The translations under genes and the position numbers were made by a program. Source: Sipunculus nudus (lineage: Eukaryota > Annelida > Sipuncula > Golfingiida > Sipunculidae). Taken from it: a DNA stretch of 64,000 nucleotides. Below, one piece after another: positions 33,600 to 48,799 of this stretch; positions within the stretch are counted from its first letter, which is position 1, and each line of letters opens with the position of its first letter. The notes beneath the pieces are model-generated. The model was not told the origin of the DNA, ran no database searches, and saw nothing but the letters and a program-made list of their open reading frames with translations. The stretch lies in the NCBI GenBank assembly GCA_026874595.1, contig CM049313.1:49587659-49651658 (forward strand), written 5' to 3'.

Positions 33600-34890
33600 T
33601 AATTATTTACGAAAATGTTCAGTTACACATTCACACGTGTTTTCATTATGTCTTAAAAGTGTTATAAATTATATATTAAGTGTTATATATAATATTTTAA
33701 AAGTGTACACCGACACACTAAAACCATGCGGGTATCGTCAGCAGGCCCAGGAAATGTCATACCAACCACCACCATCAAAACACCAAAAGAACAAAAAATG
33801 TTGAAGGCGGAAAATTCCTTGGTTTAATCCAACATTCAGTTTAAATGTAAACACGAACGTTGCCAGTACATTTTTAAAACTTGTAATAACCATTTCCCGC
33901 CTAAAAACATACTACACAAAACATCCAATAGGAACATTGCTAAAGTTAACCACAGCACCATGGCCAGCATGCAAAATATATATATAATCCAGAAGCACAA
34001 CAAACAACTACTGAGCGACAATAACACGACGAAATACAGCTAATGCAACTGCCGGAACAAATCAGAATGCCCCGTTAAAGTAAGGAGCATGCCTTCAAAG
34101 CGGCATTGTACCTGCCGACACGGTCACGCCAACCACCGGGAAGACATTAATAGTACTTGCCGGTACCGATTTCAAATCCCGGTACAGAAACCACAAAATA
34201 TCATTTAACCACCTTAAATATGAAAAAGATTCCGAATTCTCAAAGTACATTTGGCTACAGAAGGATCAAAACACTCCCTTATACAATCAGCTGGCAAGCG
34301 CAACACCGAGCTCCACAATGGTACATGTAATCTCTGCCTAACAACATTCCCGAAGTTACAAAGTCTGAACAAAAGATCTGAAATCATTGCGAAATACAGG
34401 CATACTCCTGACCCCCGTACATTCCCACCTGACCATGGCTTAGTGCGTCAATGCATAATTACATAACTGCGTCAACCGTTGACAGGTCACATCTGAAGAT
34501 TGCAAATGCATTAAAAAAACATGTCAATGTGTAACTAAACATTTTCGTAAATAATCACTATATATGTATACCAGCTCGTAACATCCCGCTAATAGAAAAC
34601 TATTGGATTCGTTCTGCAAACATATAAACTATGTTCTAAAATAATAAAAGACAATTATGTGGAGTCTCAAAATTAGTACCATATGGAAATCTCATATAAG
34701 ATAAATTAACTGGACATATATGATATATACACAGATGTACTGTGGCCCCCTCTGTTCCGTGAATGTCTGTACCAAGGAGCCGATCGGCAGGTTTTACAGT
34801 TAGACAGCATGGACTCAGCTCGAATATTCCCTGGAAAAAATCGCGTTCATTTAAGGGCAATAATTTGCTTTTCGGATACCAAAATAACTA
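33600..34890. other. Nothing recognised
   Basis: No coding signature, TIR pair or repeat partner was found. Confidence 0.4.
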
Positions 34891-34899
34891 GTGACATTT

Positions 34900-35250
34900 G
34901 AATTTCGCATGTCAATACCACATCAGCTACACTCAACATGCACATGCGAATATCGAAGGGAAGTAAGGGACATTCGATATTTGTCGGCGCTCGGCGATCA
35001 GCCAGTTCGACACCTGGAAAACATTGAGTCACCTCCTATAGTTCTTCGGTAAACACACATACATGTCAGGGCAATGGTTGGCCATTCGATATTCGCAATC
35101 CAATATCGTACAGACAAGCGACATTCACTTGCGAATATCGAATATCACATATATCAGCGACATTCGATATTCACCTGCAAATTCGGGAAAACTATCGGTG
35201 CCCGGCGCGAATATCAAATATCTGCCAAACTTCAATCCCGTGAGAGCAAA
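34900..35250. repeat. GCGAATATCGAAT/ATTCGATATTCGC motif cluster
   Basis: At least seven variants of the motif occur in both orientations (for example near 34946, 34972, 35083, 35131, 35163 and 35207). It resembles the motif-rich elements elsewhere in the window, but terminal repeats are not resolved. Confidence 0.4.
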
Positions 35251-35329
35251 TAACCTCACCGATTATACATGTAGCGCATTCAATGCTTCGGATATTATAC
35301 AATTCTCAGTGTTATTAAGCAGCTAGTAC

Positions 35330-36068
35330 AGTATGCATTTGTGTTAGAAAAGTTGTAAGTATGTAAAACTATGAAGCATTGCTATAAACCTACAGGACAT
35401 CTCAAGATGTATTTTGTGAAACTCCTGAATGGGATTTTTTTCCGATTACTGACGTCTATTAACTAAAGATAATCCCTTTTTCAACATAAGCGGACGTACC
35501 ATGTTTACTAATAGCCTTTAGATAAACATGTTCAAAAATCCAACACGAAGGCATTATACGAACTTTAAATAAGTAAGTTAGTAAGGAGTAAAATCAGTAA
35601 GGTTTTAACATTTTTTTTGCAGGAACTTCACCTTCGACTTCGACATATGTGAGAATTCAACCTAACCGAGTTTGAAAAAACGAGGTTTCCCTGTATATGA
35701 ATGTGTATAAATTTGTTCGAGCATTTAAACAGGAAGAGAGAAGTATGATAATGCCTTTTCTGCAATTGATATAAAGGAATGAATGTTACGCGTATTCCGA
35801 AATGATTAGATCTGAAGTCTTTGTACTTTGTACTATTGAGAGTGGTACTAAGCATAAAGCTGAAGAAAGTGATGCTTGGTATATATCTTTTGATGAAAAC
35901 TTTGCTAGTCTTCCATAAAAATTCTCACGAGGATACGTAATATTCAGTAATGTTAAACATGGTCTAATTAAATCAAATTATTCCTGCAACACATAAGTAA
36001 AGTACTTAGTTGTAATTGAAAATTATAGCATATGTCGTGATCTAAAGATTAGTAAAAATATTATGTCA

Positions 36069-36112
<44 letters not shown>

Positions 36113-36353
36113 TGTGAACCTTATGTTTTAGTAAATATATTACTTTATTACAGCCATATGCCGAGATATGCCGATAGGAAATGTTATTTATTTTCCAGAA
36201 ATTGCTGTATGTTCTTTAATTCTTCTGCACATTGTCTCAGACCCTGCTTAAAAAGCTTTAATGCGCAATGCCACATTTGGTTTCAAACCATAAACGAATA
36301 GCGCTTAGCAGTAGATAAAAAAACCTCATACTTTTACATGGGAAATACAAATC

Positions 36354-36395
<42 letters not shown>

Positions 36396-39000
36396 TACAC
36401 ACATTAAATGCTTTTGATCCATGATATACTCACAGAACAATTAGCTATCAATTCCGGCTTTGTCAGGATTTGCAAGCTGGATTTGAATCATTGTTACTGT
36501 GATATACACCAAAAATTTCATCAGTTTTTTTCTGGGCGAGTAATTCTTTTCCAGCGTAAACAAGGTTAGTATGCGACACACGTTTCTAATCTGCCGTGTA
36601 CAAACATAGTTGAAACGGTTTTTGGGCCCAGAAGCACCGAACAAATCAAGGCGGGAGTTAAGCGTGTAATTCTTAAAGTGCAGTAATGGGCCGACGGATA
36701 CTACTTTCTGGTGAGTTGAAATGAGTACTCCTTTATAGGGGCATAAAACCTGAACCTAGGCAGTTCCTTCAATGCAAAAAACGGCGATATATCAGTAAAA
36801 ACCCAAGAGAGTCCCTCTGATGTCAAGTTATGACTTCTGCAGTAATCCCATCCCCCTGCATATCAAAGTTCAAAAGACATATAAAAACATAATAAAATCT
36901 CTCTTACTAGTCGTAATACACTTGTCTTCCGGTAGATAGTGCCACCATGCACCTGTTTATAAAAACAAATATATAAATGGAATTTCTTTATTTTTGTTTA
37001 AGGAAAGAATACAAGATCAATTAACATTCTAACACTATTAACCGGGCGAATGCCCCCTCCCTTTCTAAGTTTACTTGTAAGCTACAGCCATGGGCAAACC
37101 CTGTTGTCCGTTCATCTGTTTGTACTTATTCCTTGCAATGTCTGGGCACATTGTGAATGACCAGTATAATGGGACACAAGCGTTGCAATTTACTGCCGCC
37201 AGCTCCAAGGTTTTCCGTTATAATGTGTATATTTTTGTGCTTAACACTTATTGATCATTGTAGCCTTTTATAGATCCTGGTTTAGCTACTACAAAAATCT
37301 AAGAATTATATGCTACCAGTTCAATTCAATAATGCAATTAAATATACAGTGCCTATAGTCAATGCCACTGCATTTGGTATTTCGAAAGTATATACCATGT
37401 GTGCATTTCAGAAAACCGATCAATACAATGGCGGTTAAAACTTTTTTTTATATTTCTCTTCCAAATAATATGCTACCAACAAGGCCCCTCAGTGGATATG
37501 AAAGACATAAATGTTGGAGCAAGTTTGATGTTGCAGACTTCAAGAAGCTGTTAAGTTTGTGATGGCACTTGGCCTTTAGAGACGACTGACTAGTAGCTAA
37601 TTGTCTAGTCAAGTAATCCCACGCCACAGAGCTTTATCCATGTTTGAATATTCAGATTAACAGGCTAAAATTTCTTCACTGCTTAGCAGTAAGAGCAGAT
37701 CCATGGCAGATCTGTTTTGGTAACAGGTCTTCAAAATTCTTAGTCTCACAACAACCAATTGAACTCAAAGTGAGTTGTTCAGCACTATACAGGTTGGCAG
37801 AGAGTTATGCTTCGTAACATGGACAATTTTATGGTATTTTTCCTGAGTCAAATATAACAAAAGAACTTGAAAGTAATTGTAAAGTTATTGTTGAAAAAAA
37901 TAACTTTTCAAAAGTATTCGAATATTTGTAGCCCTAGTTAATACAATAGGCCTTGGTCTTTCACATTGTAGACTGGCCACATGAGCTCCTGTTTTATTTA
38001 AAAGAGGATAAGTTTGCATCGTCTTCAAACACACACAGACTGATGGGCAGTGTATAGATTTTTTAAGTTTCATCCAGGATCCTGGTTAATTATACTATCT
38101 AACTACAACTCTTTCAGTTTGTGTATTTGACTTTCAACAAGGAATGTTTAATTTTTGGGTGTTCATGTTTTGGGGCATCTTAGCAAGGAATCGAAAACAT
38201 GAAAATGTTTCCTCGAAACTTTATTTGTGTGGGGACCTAAACAGTGGAAGTTCCAGTACACTTTGGTAAGGATTCGTATAAACAGGAGCTCCAGCAGGAT
38301 TGCTATTTCCTTGGCGAGGTATGCACTCTGATATCATTCTAGTTTCCAACTGAAAACTGAAACATTACCTCTCACCGCAAAGTGAATATTCAGGTGATTG
38401 CAATGACGAAAGCACAATGATTCAGTTTTTTATCATAAATATTGCTTGTTCATCTAATATCGGATGAAAAATGGTATGCCCACACAAACCAGCAGACATA
38501 CCATCTGTGGTTGGCAGCAGTGAGATATAAAACTTCAGCCGCCTTATTGTCTATTTATATTGTAATTGTTTATTAAATAAAGCATAGAAGCTGACAATTA
38601 TGGCACCTGCGACGATGCGAAATTTGAGAAAATAATTAATATACAGGTTTTAGAGGCAAAGCAATCCACAAACGGGGGCGTATTTTCTATTTCTTTGCAG
38701 GCTGTAGTAGGTTTTGCAGCATATTTGCATTCCAAGTATTGTAACAGAAATACTTCCCTGAAGTTTCCGTGTGTCTCTATTCAAGGAAGGTTTCTTCAGC
38801 TGCAAGTAACCCTGGCGAGTCCACTAGCCTCTCTCTCACCAGAGGACTATGACTTAGTTATTGTATTACATGTTCTCGTGGGGAGCATAACCAGATTTTT
38901 TTTAGGATATTTTACTGAACATTTATATAGAGTATCATGTTTGGATATTGGCGTGAGAACTTTGGTAGGAGATCACACGTATCTCGTTTGATGTTAATTT
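35330..39000. other. No gene supported; two (AT)n arrays
   Basis: (AT)n arrays lie at about 36070-36111 and 36356-36393. A frame near 37480 reads ERHKCWSKFDVADFKKLL, and one near 38695 follows a splice-acceptor-like TTTCTTTGCAG. Neither shows a family signature, and both are left unassigned. Confidence 0.4.
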
Positions 39001-39204
39001 CAGTGTAGTTTAATTCCGTGTGAGCCGTCTCTGTCGGTCTCTATAGTTACGATTGTTTGTTGTAGACATCAAAAGTTTGGTACCTGTTTAGTTCGGTTTT
39101 CTCATGGTTTTGTCTCTGGAGGCGTGTCCATATTAAGATATATGTAATAATTGGCAGTCTGCGTAATAGGAAGTGGTGAATAGCCAGGAAACCGTCAGGA
39201 CTTG

Positions 39205-39227
39205 TGACGTCAGCCAGCATATATAAG
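39205..39227 (+). promoter_or_regulatory. CRE plus TATA core promoter candidate
   Basis: TGACGTCA (39205-39212) stands eight bases upstream of TATATAAG (39220-39227). About 330 bp downstream is an open frame of 89 codons (39555-39824) of no known family. The layout (TATA box, short downstream frame, pyrimidine-rich end near 39880) resembles the solo LTRs in this window, so it may be an LTR promoter of another family. Confidence 0.4.
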
Positions 39228-40129
39228 ACGTGATTAAGACAAAATTCAGGAAACGTGAACGATCAGTGCACCAGTTTGTGTAGCCTGACGGTATCTGCAG
39301 TCCAGGGGCATGTCTGCGTGCATCAAGAGTCTAGACAGTTGTGAGATGATTGTCCGTAGATTGTCGGTGTCTGAGGAAGGCCATGGTGATTTCTCTGTAA
39401 CGAACTTCAAAGCGAGTATCAAAATTTTGCCAAAAGGCTGGTAAATCTGGCGATTTATACCTGTTGCAAGCATTTCCAGGAACAGAGCGAGGACATTAAT
39501 TTAACGCGTAACTTTGGAGGTACAGGGTATCGGAGACATCAGCTGTGAAAAACGATGACTGTAAGTCAAGACAGAATAGTCTGTGCGCTTATTAGTGAGT
39601 ACTGTGTGAACTGTGTCTTGAGATTCATACTAGGAGCTCTGGGTATCTTTAATTGGACTGATTGTACTGTTAACACAGCAAAAACAAAGGGTGAGCCTGG
39701 CAACGCAACATTTCGATGTCACGTGTGTCATGTGATCAGAAGAAGTGTAAACAAGGGACTATTCTGTGTACTGTGGTTAAATGACTTGGTGGTTGTTTCT
39801 CTGATTATTATCGATCTAATATGATCATAAGTGCTTGTATGTATGGAGAGATGTTTTCTTTAATATATTGATTTTTTTTTTTTTAATTCTTGTCAGATTT
39901 ATCTTTTTGAGTGTACGTATGCATGAGTTTCATCCAGTTGGTTTGACAGTTAAAAAACAACCTAGTCATTCACATCTCGCGTGGTGTGACACTCTTCGAT
40001 GTTAACACGCAAAACAAATCCTTTTAGATTTCGAATCATCAAACGTTCGTCATGCTTGAATATTTGTTATTGGCACGATTTTTATATTGTTCATGCTAAT
40101 TTAGTATTGTCTATTATAACTTCTTTCCC

Positions 40130-40985
40130 ATAACCAACACTCTTTCCGATGATCCAATCATATTCGTAACCTCGTGTACTTTATTTTCAAAATTTTGTTT
40201 GTAAACCCTAGTTACTCCGGAACTACGATAATTTGTCACCGCGACCTTTCGCAGAAACTTGGCGGACGGGGCAGTTGTAAAACAGTTGTTGTCAAATATT
40301 ACGACTTGTTTTACATTATCTCTGATGGCTGTGTCCGATAGATTAGTAATTAGGCGACGTTTTGTGCGACTGATGGCGGTCGTCACAGAACCACCAACGA
40401 CAATGTTTAAGGAAAGATATATAACAACTTACCACACATTGGACTTCAAGCAACCGACATCTGGCGACTCAATCATCCCGACTACACTTACGACAATCTA
40501 CGACAAAATTAGCGGTAATCGCAGTGACACCATAACCCTACCCACGACCAAACAGGCGACAACCTAGGCGGGAGTCTTCCAAGTAGGAGAGACAATAATA
40601 AAACAAAAAACAAGATTCCTTCATTGCAAGCTCAGAAGAAACCAACTATGACTTAAATGATAAATGTGTGCGAAATGGTCGTAGGACCAGTATAAGGTTG
40701 TCCATAACAAATACGACCAGTCACGACTGTCAACAGACTTTATATATGATTCATCGTTGGTCGTGGAGGTTTTGGTTACGAGTGATGCTTGATTGATATC
40801 TTTAACAATTTTCGGTTATGCATGACTGCCCTGAACAAAACTAGTGTAGCCAGGTTTATGCAGGATCGAAAACCTCCTTGCGTTCGTCGTCATGGGAACA
40901 CCATCAATATATTGCGATCATCAGTGATTCCGTGTGACCGTTGTGCAATTGTTTCTGAATTCCGACGGGACAACGCCAGGGCAGC
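40130..40985. repeat. ACGAC/GTCGT motif-rich segment
   Basis: About ten copies of ACGAC or GTCGT in both orientations (for example CTTACGACAATCTACGAC, AATACGACCAGTCACGACTG, GTTGGTCGTGG). Open frames on both strands (40114-40386 minus, 40259-40567 plus) overlap and are low-complexity by-products. It belongs with the other motif-rich elements. Its ends are not resolved. Confidence 0.35.
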
Positions 40986-40988
40986 TTA

Positions 40989-41421
40989 TTATAGAATGCT
41001 TCCTTCCTTATCTATTATACCTTGACCTTAACAAAAAAAAAAAAAAAAAAAAAAAAAAAAACACTTGTATTCACTTACTTCATATAAAGTAAAAGTAATA
41101 TTGCTAAACAATAGCGAGTTTGGGGTACAATAGACTTTTTCATCCCAATAGCGCCATCTATTGCAATGACACTACGGGTTCGGGTCCGGATTATCGACTA
41201 AAAGGATCGAATTTATTATATCTCAAATGAAAAAAAAATTGAAACAATTAAAGCAGAGGTTCATGTCGTTGAGCAAAACTCCTTATGTGCAGTACAACCG
41301 TTGCAATATGTGCGCAGAATCTACATTTAATACATTTACCGTGAAACCTGTGTAAAAAGTGGTTCGAAGGCAATTGCTCATGAGAAAATACTCTGCCGAT
41401 CCGGGATTCGAACCCAAAACG
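40989..41421 (+). repeat. Duplicated segment A, copy 1
   Basis: Nearly identical to 42358-42779 from TTATAGAATGCTTCC to the truncated TRIM LTR. The A-run is 29 long here and 14 in copy 2. Very few substitutions separate the copies, so the duplication is recent. Confidence 0.92.
41360..41421 (-). mobile_element. TRIM LTR fragment (3' part), minus strand
   Basis: Matches the end of the LTR at 42717-42874, including the B-box complement GGATTCGAACC. It is cut off where segment A stops. Confidence 0.75.
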
Positions 41422-42143
41422 ATCATTGGGACTGAAGGTCTGTATGTGCTGCACATTTTTGGTGGCGCCACCTGCAATTTCTGATTTTTTAATGAAATTT
41501 TATCGGATTTTTTCAATATTGGCCTTTTGTGCAGGATATCTCCAAAGGTATTCAACACAGGAACTTCATTTCTTCAGTGCTATTGCATTATATTTACAAA
41601 ATCTTGGTCAAGTTCAAAGATGGGTGATCCTGACCTACTTTTCAAGGTCACAGAGCTTAGTATAGAAAAAAACTTAGGAGCTTATTTCTCAGGAAGCATT
41701 TGGTGGATTGTTATGAAACATGGTATATACCTCTCCAATTTAAATTTATAAATGATTATCAACTTTTGCTAATATTCTAGTTTCGCAATGCAATGCTTAC
41801 ATATACTGGCCTAATGTTTGGTATGTGGGCGCATAATGACCCTTTACAGATCGAGTTTGCATTTTGCCCTTGTTGACCTACTTTTGCTCATACAACACCT
41901 CCACCAATATTTAACAAATGTTTCTGAACCTGAAAATAAATAAATATTTTTTTTCTCTATAGCCAAAACGATGGTTTGTGTGTAAAAAGGAAATGTATAA
42001 AGACAGATCTCAAGAAAGAACCTTTTGAAGTTGGCTGACATTTTCATTTATTTACATTAATACACTTTTATCCTAGGGAAGTATACTATAGAAGAGATTT
42101 AGGGGATAATTTTCATCCATGGTTCCTGAAACTAAACTGTAAC

Positions 42144-42357
42144 CAGAAGTGTTCTTGATCTCCACAACCTCCTTTTTTTCAATATGTCATTTAATGATGC
42201 CTTGCTAATAGTAAAATGTTTTGTTTTTACTGTCCAAATGAATATTTCAACACTTCTTGTTTAATACATCATTGCTTATAGAGTGATAATGTGCAGCTGT
42301 TTTAAATAAAATCTGCTCTCTTCATTTTTATTATTATTATTATTATTATTATGAAAA
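42144..42357 (+). repeat. Duplicated segment C, copy 1
   Basis: Matches 43063-43277 from CAGAAGTGTTCTTGATC to the (ATT)n tail. It lies directly before segment A copy 2. Confidence 0.92.
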
Positions 42358-42779
42358 TTATAGAATGCTTCCTTCCTTATCTATTATACCTTGACCTTAA
42401 CAAAAAAAAAAAAAACACTTGTATTCACTTACTTCATATAAAGTAAAAGTAATATTGCTAAACAATAGCGAGTTTGGGGTACAATAGACTTTTTCATCCC
42501 AATAGCGCCATCTATTGCAATGACTTACACTACGGGTTCGGGTCCGGATTATCGACTAAAAGGATCGAATTTATTATATCTCAAATGAAAAAAAATTGAA
42601 ACAATTAAAGCAGAGGTTCATGTCGTTGAGCAAAACTCCTTATGTGCAGTACAACCGTTACAATATGTGCGCAGAATCTACATTTAATACATTTACCGTG
42701 AAACCTGTGTAAAAAGTGGTTCGAAGGCAAATTGCTCATGAGAAAATACTCTGCCGATCCGGGATTCGAACCCAAAACG
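42358..42779 (+). repeat. Duplicated segment A, copy 2
   Basis: Partner of 40989-41421. Here it continues into an otherwise complete minus-strand TRIM LTR, so this copy probably preserves the older arrangement. Confidence 0.92.
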
Positions 42780-43062
42780 GTGACGCACAAGTTCGGCCTA
42801 CCAACAGCTTCGCTACAAAAGCCAGCTTTACTAGCGAGACAATTCAGTCCGCTTTTATGCCCCCCCCCCCAACACACCCCTTCTTAAGAGCGTACTGCTA
42901 TTAGAACAAGACTAATTATCCTACTAGTCTTATTCCCTGGGCCACAAAGTTTTACCGTCACGTTCATACGAAGAAAAATTATTCAGGGGAAAATACCGGG
43001 ATTCGAACCCATGTCAGTGGCACACATGTCCGGTGTTCCAGCCGCTTCGCTAAAAAGGCAAG
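42717..43062 (-). mobile_element. Degraded TRIM (LTR-internal-LTR), minus strand
   Basis: On the minus strand, the 3' LTR spans 42874 down to 42717 with A-box-like (42804-42815) and B-box (42762-42772) complements and an internal poly-G. The internal region (about 42880-42965) keeps GACGGTAAAACTTTGTGGCCC and CTCTTAAGAAGGGGTG. The 5' LTR (about 42970-43062) has lost its start at the junction with segment C. The primer site is deleted. Confidence 0.8.
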
Positions 43063-43277
43063 CAGAAGTGTTCTTGATCTCCACAACCTGCTTTTTTTTT
43101 CAATATGTCATTTAATGATGCCTTGCTAATAGTAACATGTTTTGTTTTTACTGTCCAAATGAATATTTCAACACTTCTTGTTTAAAACATCATTGCTTAT
43201 AGAGTGATAATGTGCAGCTGTTTTAAATAAAATCTGCTCTCTTCATTTTTATTATTATTATTATTATTATGAAAATC
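43063..43277 (+). repeat. Duplicated segment C, copy 2
   Basis: Partner of 42144-42357. It abuts the truncated 5' LTR of the minus-strand TRIM. Confidence 0.92.
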
Positions 43278-43279
43278 AT

Positions 43280-43849
43280 AATTATCAAATGATTGCTATT
43301 TGTTTGATTTTGACGAAAAATCATTTTTTACGAGCATGTAAATAAGAATAAAAGTGTACTCTGGTCCTATCTCATGGTCCAAACCAAGTAATGAAATTCT
43401 GAAGATATGCATACTTTTGTTAAAAATTTTATATTAAAAAATGTAAGCGGATACCTCCATTAATATCATGAAACTAATCTGAACACGCCGTCTGGAAATA
43501 AGGAGGTCAAGGAGACAATACATGTAGCAGAAATGGCTGACCGCTGTGCAATGGAATCCACTCTTGGTTAAAATTTTGATTGTTATTGACATTTCAAAAT
43601 GTTTTAACTTAATTTCAATGTAATTTTGAACAAATGAAGGACCTTCACCTTTTTTTCATTTTTTAAGTTTAAGACTTAGTCAAAGTTTATGAAATGTGTA
43701 AGACTCTACCTCCAAACTATGTATGATTTCTCCACGAGTCACAGGTGACTCTTGTGTAGGGGATTTACAATCCTTAGCAACAGTCTCCAGACATACATGA
43801 AAGATATGCTTAATGTTTTTATGAATACATTACTTTTATGTCGAATAAT

Positions 43850-43893
<44 letters not shown>

Positions 43894-44045
43894 CGTTTAA
43901 TCAATTAAATATTTGCGAGAAACTGCAGAAGAATCAAGACCCTGTGGCATGACACGTCCGGTCTAGTTCTAGTTCTCGATGTGAACCCTGCGGTAAAGGA
44001 GTTTATATAACCGAACTTCCTGGAATTTAAACATTTTCCCTGTCA
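43280..44045. other. No gene; short (AT)n near 43850
   Basis: AT-rich DNA with an interrupted AT repeat at about 43847-43893. Confidence 0.45.
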
Positions 44046-44049
44046 GTCT

Positions 44050-44290
44050 TCTATAAGGTTTAAAAAGGTCGTTACATATGTAATTTATGAAATAATTAAA
44101 TAGTGAATGGCTGACAGGCAAAAGGACAGCTTAATTGGTTTATTCCAGAAAGGCTCCGCGTTTTTTTCTGGATGAAGGAACACAATTCACAGGCAGAAAT
44201 AAAATTGTAGCTTGAAAAGAGATGCTATGGACTGACAACGTCCTATTACGTTTGCCGAACCCTTTCTTGTTTGATTGTCATCTGTTCTCC
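44050..44290 (+). repeat. Diverged direct repeat, copy 1
   Basis: Collinear with 45440-45680. The phrases GGCTGACA, AAGGACAGC and GGACTGACA(A/G)CGTC recur in order. No protein was recognised. Confidence 0.6.
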
Positions 44291-44373
44291 ACTTCCTGTC
44301 TAATAAATCTTTGTCAACATAATGATAGTCAAGGGCTTGGTAAAGAAGCACTAAAATTGTCACCATCGCTCTG

Positions 44374-44561
44374 AAATCCATCTCTTGTCTGTCAACCTTC
44401 TTTTACGCTATCAATGTTTTTTCATTGCAATATGAGAAAGATGCCCAATCTCAAGTGTTGCCCTCCTGAAAGAATCCATCTGTTGTCTGTCAACCTTCTT
44501 TAACGCTATCAATGTTTTTTCATTGCATTATGAGAAAGATGCCCAATCTTACGTGTTGCCC
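44374..44561 (+). repeat. Two-copy tandem duplication, about 98-bp period
   Basis: AATCCATCT...TTGCCCT occurs twice with a handful of differences (44374 and 44472). Confidence 0.9.
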
Positions 44562-44569
44562 TTATTGGT

Positions 44570-45435
44570 GTCTATATAGAAGTCACTGGTCGTTACTTTG
44601 TGAGTTTACCGATTAATTTTCAAAGGACAGAAAACAAATCGTAAGCCACGTTCTGTGTATACATATGCACATACGCACGAGTGTTGGGTCATAAGTAAAT
44701 ATTTTCCTTGTTCTAAACCTGAAATATAAAATTTATTCTGCCATGCATGTGTAAACGACCTGTTGATATATTATTAACTTCATCAACGGAGATGCTCGGC
44801 TTGATGTGGTCAGCGTGTTGTTAGTTTGTTAGTTTGGCTGTTTCATTTTACACGAAAATCTCAAGGGGTTTAAATCCTTTTTAAGAATATCGTTCAAGGA
44901 CGGTGCAATGGCAAGGGAACATTTCCTAAAATAAAAACGGACTGATAAAAAAACTGAATCTTGATAAATCTAAATTACCCCCGTTTTTCCATCTGTACTG
45001 TTGTTACTTCACTTTATCTCGAATATATAATTATCCATCCACACATACATCATTCTTCCCCTTCCATGACTCATTGATCCTTTAACATTCATTTAAGTCA
45101 ATAAAGGACATATTATGAAGACATGGTAAATGGAATGTTAATGAAACCTTTACAGTGTCAAAATATTGTTGTCGTCGCAGTGACGTCATCATAATGGAAG
45201 TTCACGTATGTGATTTCTAGTTACAGTATTCCTCTTATAATTTGAGGATTTGGGCGTGATCTTAAATCGACAATAAACAATATCTGAAATAGTCAGGCGG
45301 GTCAATATGCGGGGCGGAATTACCTTTGCAGGCAATTTCTTCGGTGAAATTTTAAGAAAATATTAAAGAGAATAAGGCCACGGGATTAGAAATAGTATGG
45401 CATTTAATGTAGGCTGGCTTGATTTATAAATATAG
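44570..45435. other. Nothing recognised
   Basis: No gene or repeat partner. A single CRE-like TGACGTCA occurs near 45181. Confidence 0.4.
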
Positions 45436-45439
45436 TTTT

Positions 45440-45680
45440 TACGTTAAGTTCACGAAAGGTCATACACGTGTTTTACATTTAATTCAAGAAACAGCAAATG
45501 AAACGGCTGACAAGCCCAAGGACAGCCTAATTCATAGTGTAATATCACAGCAGCATTGATGCTCCAGGATGAAAAAATGCATGTCGCTGGAAGAAATCAG
45601 GCCTGACTTTCAAAGTGATGACAGAGTGTGATGGGGACTGACAGCGTCACATAACGTTAGCCGCGTCCCTCTTCCCCCGC
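45440..45680 (+). repeat. Diverged direct repeat, copy 2
   Basis: Partner of 44050-44290, about 1.39 kb downstream. Confidence 0.6.
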
Positions 45681-45994
45681 TGTCACCCGACGAGACATGC
45701 CATAAAACATGCAATATAAAAAAGCAACAGCCCGATAACTCACGAGAAAGGGTCATATTCCTCCATGGTATACGCAGTTTGCAAGACATTTCTCTTTTTA
45801 CGTGTTTCAATATCAGTAAACTCATTCTTTTTTTGTTTGTTTTTGGTTTCTGCTTTTATGGTTAGAATTATATTGTGGAGATGTTAATACTTCTAGTCAC
45901 GAAGAAAAAGTAAGGATTTTGATCATATATTATTATGATGGTTCCCGACATTCACTTTCATTCTCATTGAGTGTATTTTGGTCCGTGCTGATAT

Positions 45995-46135
45995 TGTTAG
46001 CGGACCGAACTGTCTCGCTGGTGAAGTTTGCTTTTCTAGCGAAGCGGTATGAACGCGCGACATGTACGCCACCGATATTGGTTCGAATCCCGGATCGGCC
46101 CAGTATTTTCCCCTGAGAAATGTGTCTTCGTAACA
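45995..46135 (+). mobile_element. TRIM LTR with internal 5' deletion
   Basis: It starts TGTTA, then jumps to GCGGACCGAACTG (about 15 bp missing), and ends TTCGTAACA. The A-box-like TAGCGAAGCGGT is at 46037-46048 and the perfect B-box GGTTCGAATCC at 46080-46090. No TSD is recognisable (ATAT against CTGC). Confidence 0.8.
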
Positions 46136-46159
46136 CTGCTCAGAAAAAAAGACGCCCGG

Positions 46160-48796
<2,637 letters not shown>

Positions 48797-48799
48797 GAT

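Noticed and set aside
37362-37562. PiggyBac-like transposase fragment (WSKFDVADFKKLL)
   Set aside because: One short phrase resembles a conserved block, but no catalytic aspartate region or TTAA-bounded ends were found nearby.
38695-38991. Exon after a splice-acceptor-like TTTCTTTGCAG
   Set aside because: The 98-codon frame has no recognisable domain, and no donor or neighbouring exon supports it.
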